From assembly GCA_905250075.1 (NCBI GenBank), contig CAJNOP010000018.1:719309-783308 (forward strand): 64,000 bases of DNA. Reading direction: 5' to 3'. Each line of letters starts with the position of its first letter. Within the stretch, counting starts at the first letter, position 1. Shown here one piece after another: positions 63,159 to 64,000 of this stretch. Source of the DNA: Rotaria sp. Silwood1. Taxonomy: Eukaryota > Rotifera > Eurotatoria > Philodinida > Philodinidae. Both the position numbers and the translations under genes were made by a program. The notes under the pieces are model-generated. The model ran no database searches. It saw nothing but the letters and a program-made list of their open reading frames with translations, and was not told where the DNA came from.

Positions 63159-63885
63159 CAGAGGTGCAGAATCTTCCTCGTGCGCCCTCGCGCAGGAGGG
63201 GAAATTTTTTGAAAAATTGCATTACTCGGGGAAATTTTGGAAAATTCCCAGACTGGGAAAATTTTGAAAAACTATTAGAAGGGAAAACCTTGGCCTCGTC
63301 ATAATTAACTGTTACAGGATATAATTTATTCTTTCAAGCTTTTCGCTTTACTTATATGCTTTATTCTTGATCTTGCCAAGAACACACACATTGCTATCGA
63401 AGTATAACATCTTGGCAATTCTTTTGCCACAAATTTCTTTGCACCCTTTTATCGCTTGCTGTACTGTATCGTGACCGAAAGAAGGAATGTTAACGATTTG
63501 TCCAACATGGATAATTCCATTATATGCTAGTTCTTTTCCTATATGTTGTGTTGGTTTTTTAGTCCTGCCTCAACAACTACTTCTTTTAACTGAAGGACAA
63601 ATATTGGATTTTCTTCAAAAAAACAGAACAACATCGTCTATTCAAATTAGTTTCACCTGGTTCAGTTGTTTTGAACCGCTTAAGACAAGAACAAGTAGCA
63701 AGAATTCGTATGTTGTACGAACAGTGCCAAACAGAACAAAATATTGCCATGTTTTTTTTACTTATATTTTGGGACAAATAAAGTTGGTCTGTGAGCGGCG
63801 AAGAAAAAACAGCTTAGGGAAATTTTTGGAGAAAATTTCCGCGGAGGGGGAAATTTTTTATTTTTTGGAAGATTCTGCACCTCTG
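63159..63885. mobile_element. hAT-like DNA transposon, non-autonomous
   Basis: It begins with CAGAGGTGCAGAATCTTCC (63159-63177) and ends with the exact reverse complement (63867-63885), giving 19-bp perfect terminal inverted repeats whose CAGAGGTG start is typical of hAT elements. GGGGAAATTTT-type words cluster just inside both ends, as subterminal transposase-binding repeats do. The 727-bp unit cannot hold a hAT transposase. The interior around 63560-63760 looks protein-like in two frames that would join across a run of seven A's, so it may carry a broken gene piece. The 8-bp flanks (CAATAAGG and AGTTGATG) do not match, so no target-site duplication is visible. Confidence 0.7.
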
Positions 63886-64000
63886 AGTTGATGATTGTCA
63901 TCGTCATCGTTATCGCCGAATAATTCAATCTGATCGTGATCATTCTCGATCTTCAACAACATTAGAATCGAATTCGTCGAAATGAAGAATGTATTGAAAA
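63886..64000. other. Window end after the transposon
   Basis: One plus-strand frame is open here (Arg/His/Ser-rich, ending in a TGA at about 63982). It is too short and compositionally simple to call a gene. Confidence 0.4.

Noticed and set aside
63487..63891. 134-codon open frame considered as a transposase
   Set aside because: It lacks hAT transposase motifs, is far too short, and runs into the terminal inverted repeat.

Overview
This is nuclear DNA from a small invertebrate animal, not a prokaryote. It is strongly AT-rich. Genes are split by many short GT..AG introns (about 45-110 bp) plus a few of 1-2 kb. Every recognisable protein is metazoan. Compactness, base composition, several 3' splice acceptor signals lying a few bases to tens of bases before start codons, and an orphan gene fragment fit a rotifer, most likely a bdelloid. 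That assignment is inference and no single sequence proves it.

Layout. 1025-2099 (+): a complete seven-exon thiopurine S-methyltransferase. 7416-7927 (-): a two-exon gene for a 134-residue protein with a textbook BH3 motif and a hydrophobic C-terminus, a candidate BH3-only apoptosis initiator. 12203-18396 (-): a five-exon PHF12/Pf1-type corepressor with two PHD fingers and a C-terminal FHA domain. 20210-20936 (+): ribosomal protein L13a, head to head with PHF12. 25795-60488 (+): a giant spectraplakin (MACF1/dystonin/Shot/VAB-10 family) of about 45 coding exons, running from an actin-binding CH pair through a plakin-like region, a block of more than 20 plectin-repeat motifs, a spectrin rod, a GAS2 domain and an EB1-binding-type tail. 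62814-63005 (+): one isolated exon of coatomer alpha. 63159-63885: a hAT-like element with perfect 19-bp terminal inverted repeats. The remaining stretches (2.1-7.4 kb, 7.9-12.2 kb, 21-25.8 kb, 60.5-62.8 kb) show no gene that I can support.

The spectraplakin is the centre of interest. The exon phases work out exactly. CH+plakin+plectin repeats ends at its own stop codon (46087-46089) with poly(A) signals, giving 2789 residues. CH+plakin+rod+GAS2 gives 2952 residues. This is the VAB-10A/VAB-10B two-ended layout known from nematodes. The rod is short (roughly 15 repeats by length), the EF-hand pair that normally precedes GAS2 is absent, two in-frame microexons (42 and 33 nt) interrupt the GAS2 domain, and two downstream ATG exons could give isoforms lacking the actin-binding domain. 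The other genes are functionally unrelated to it and to each other.
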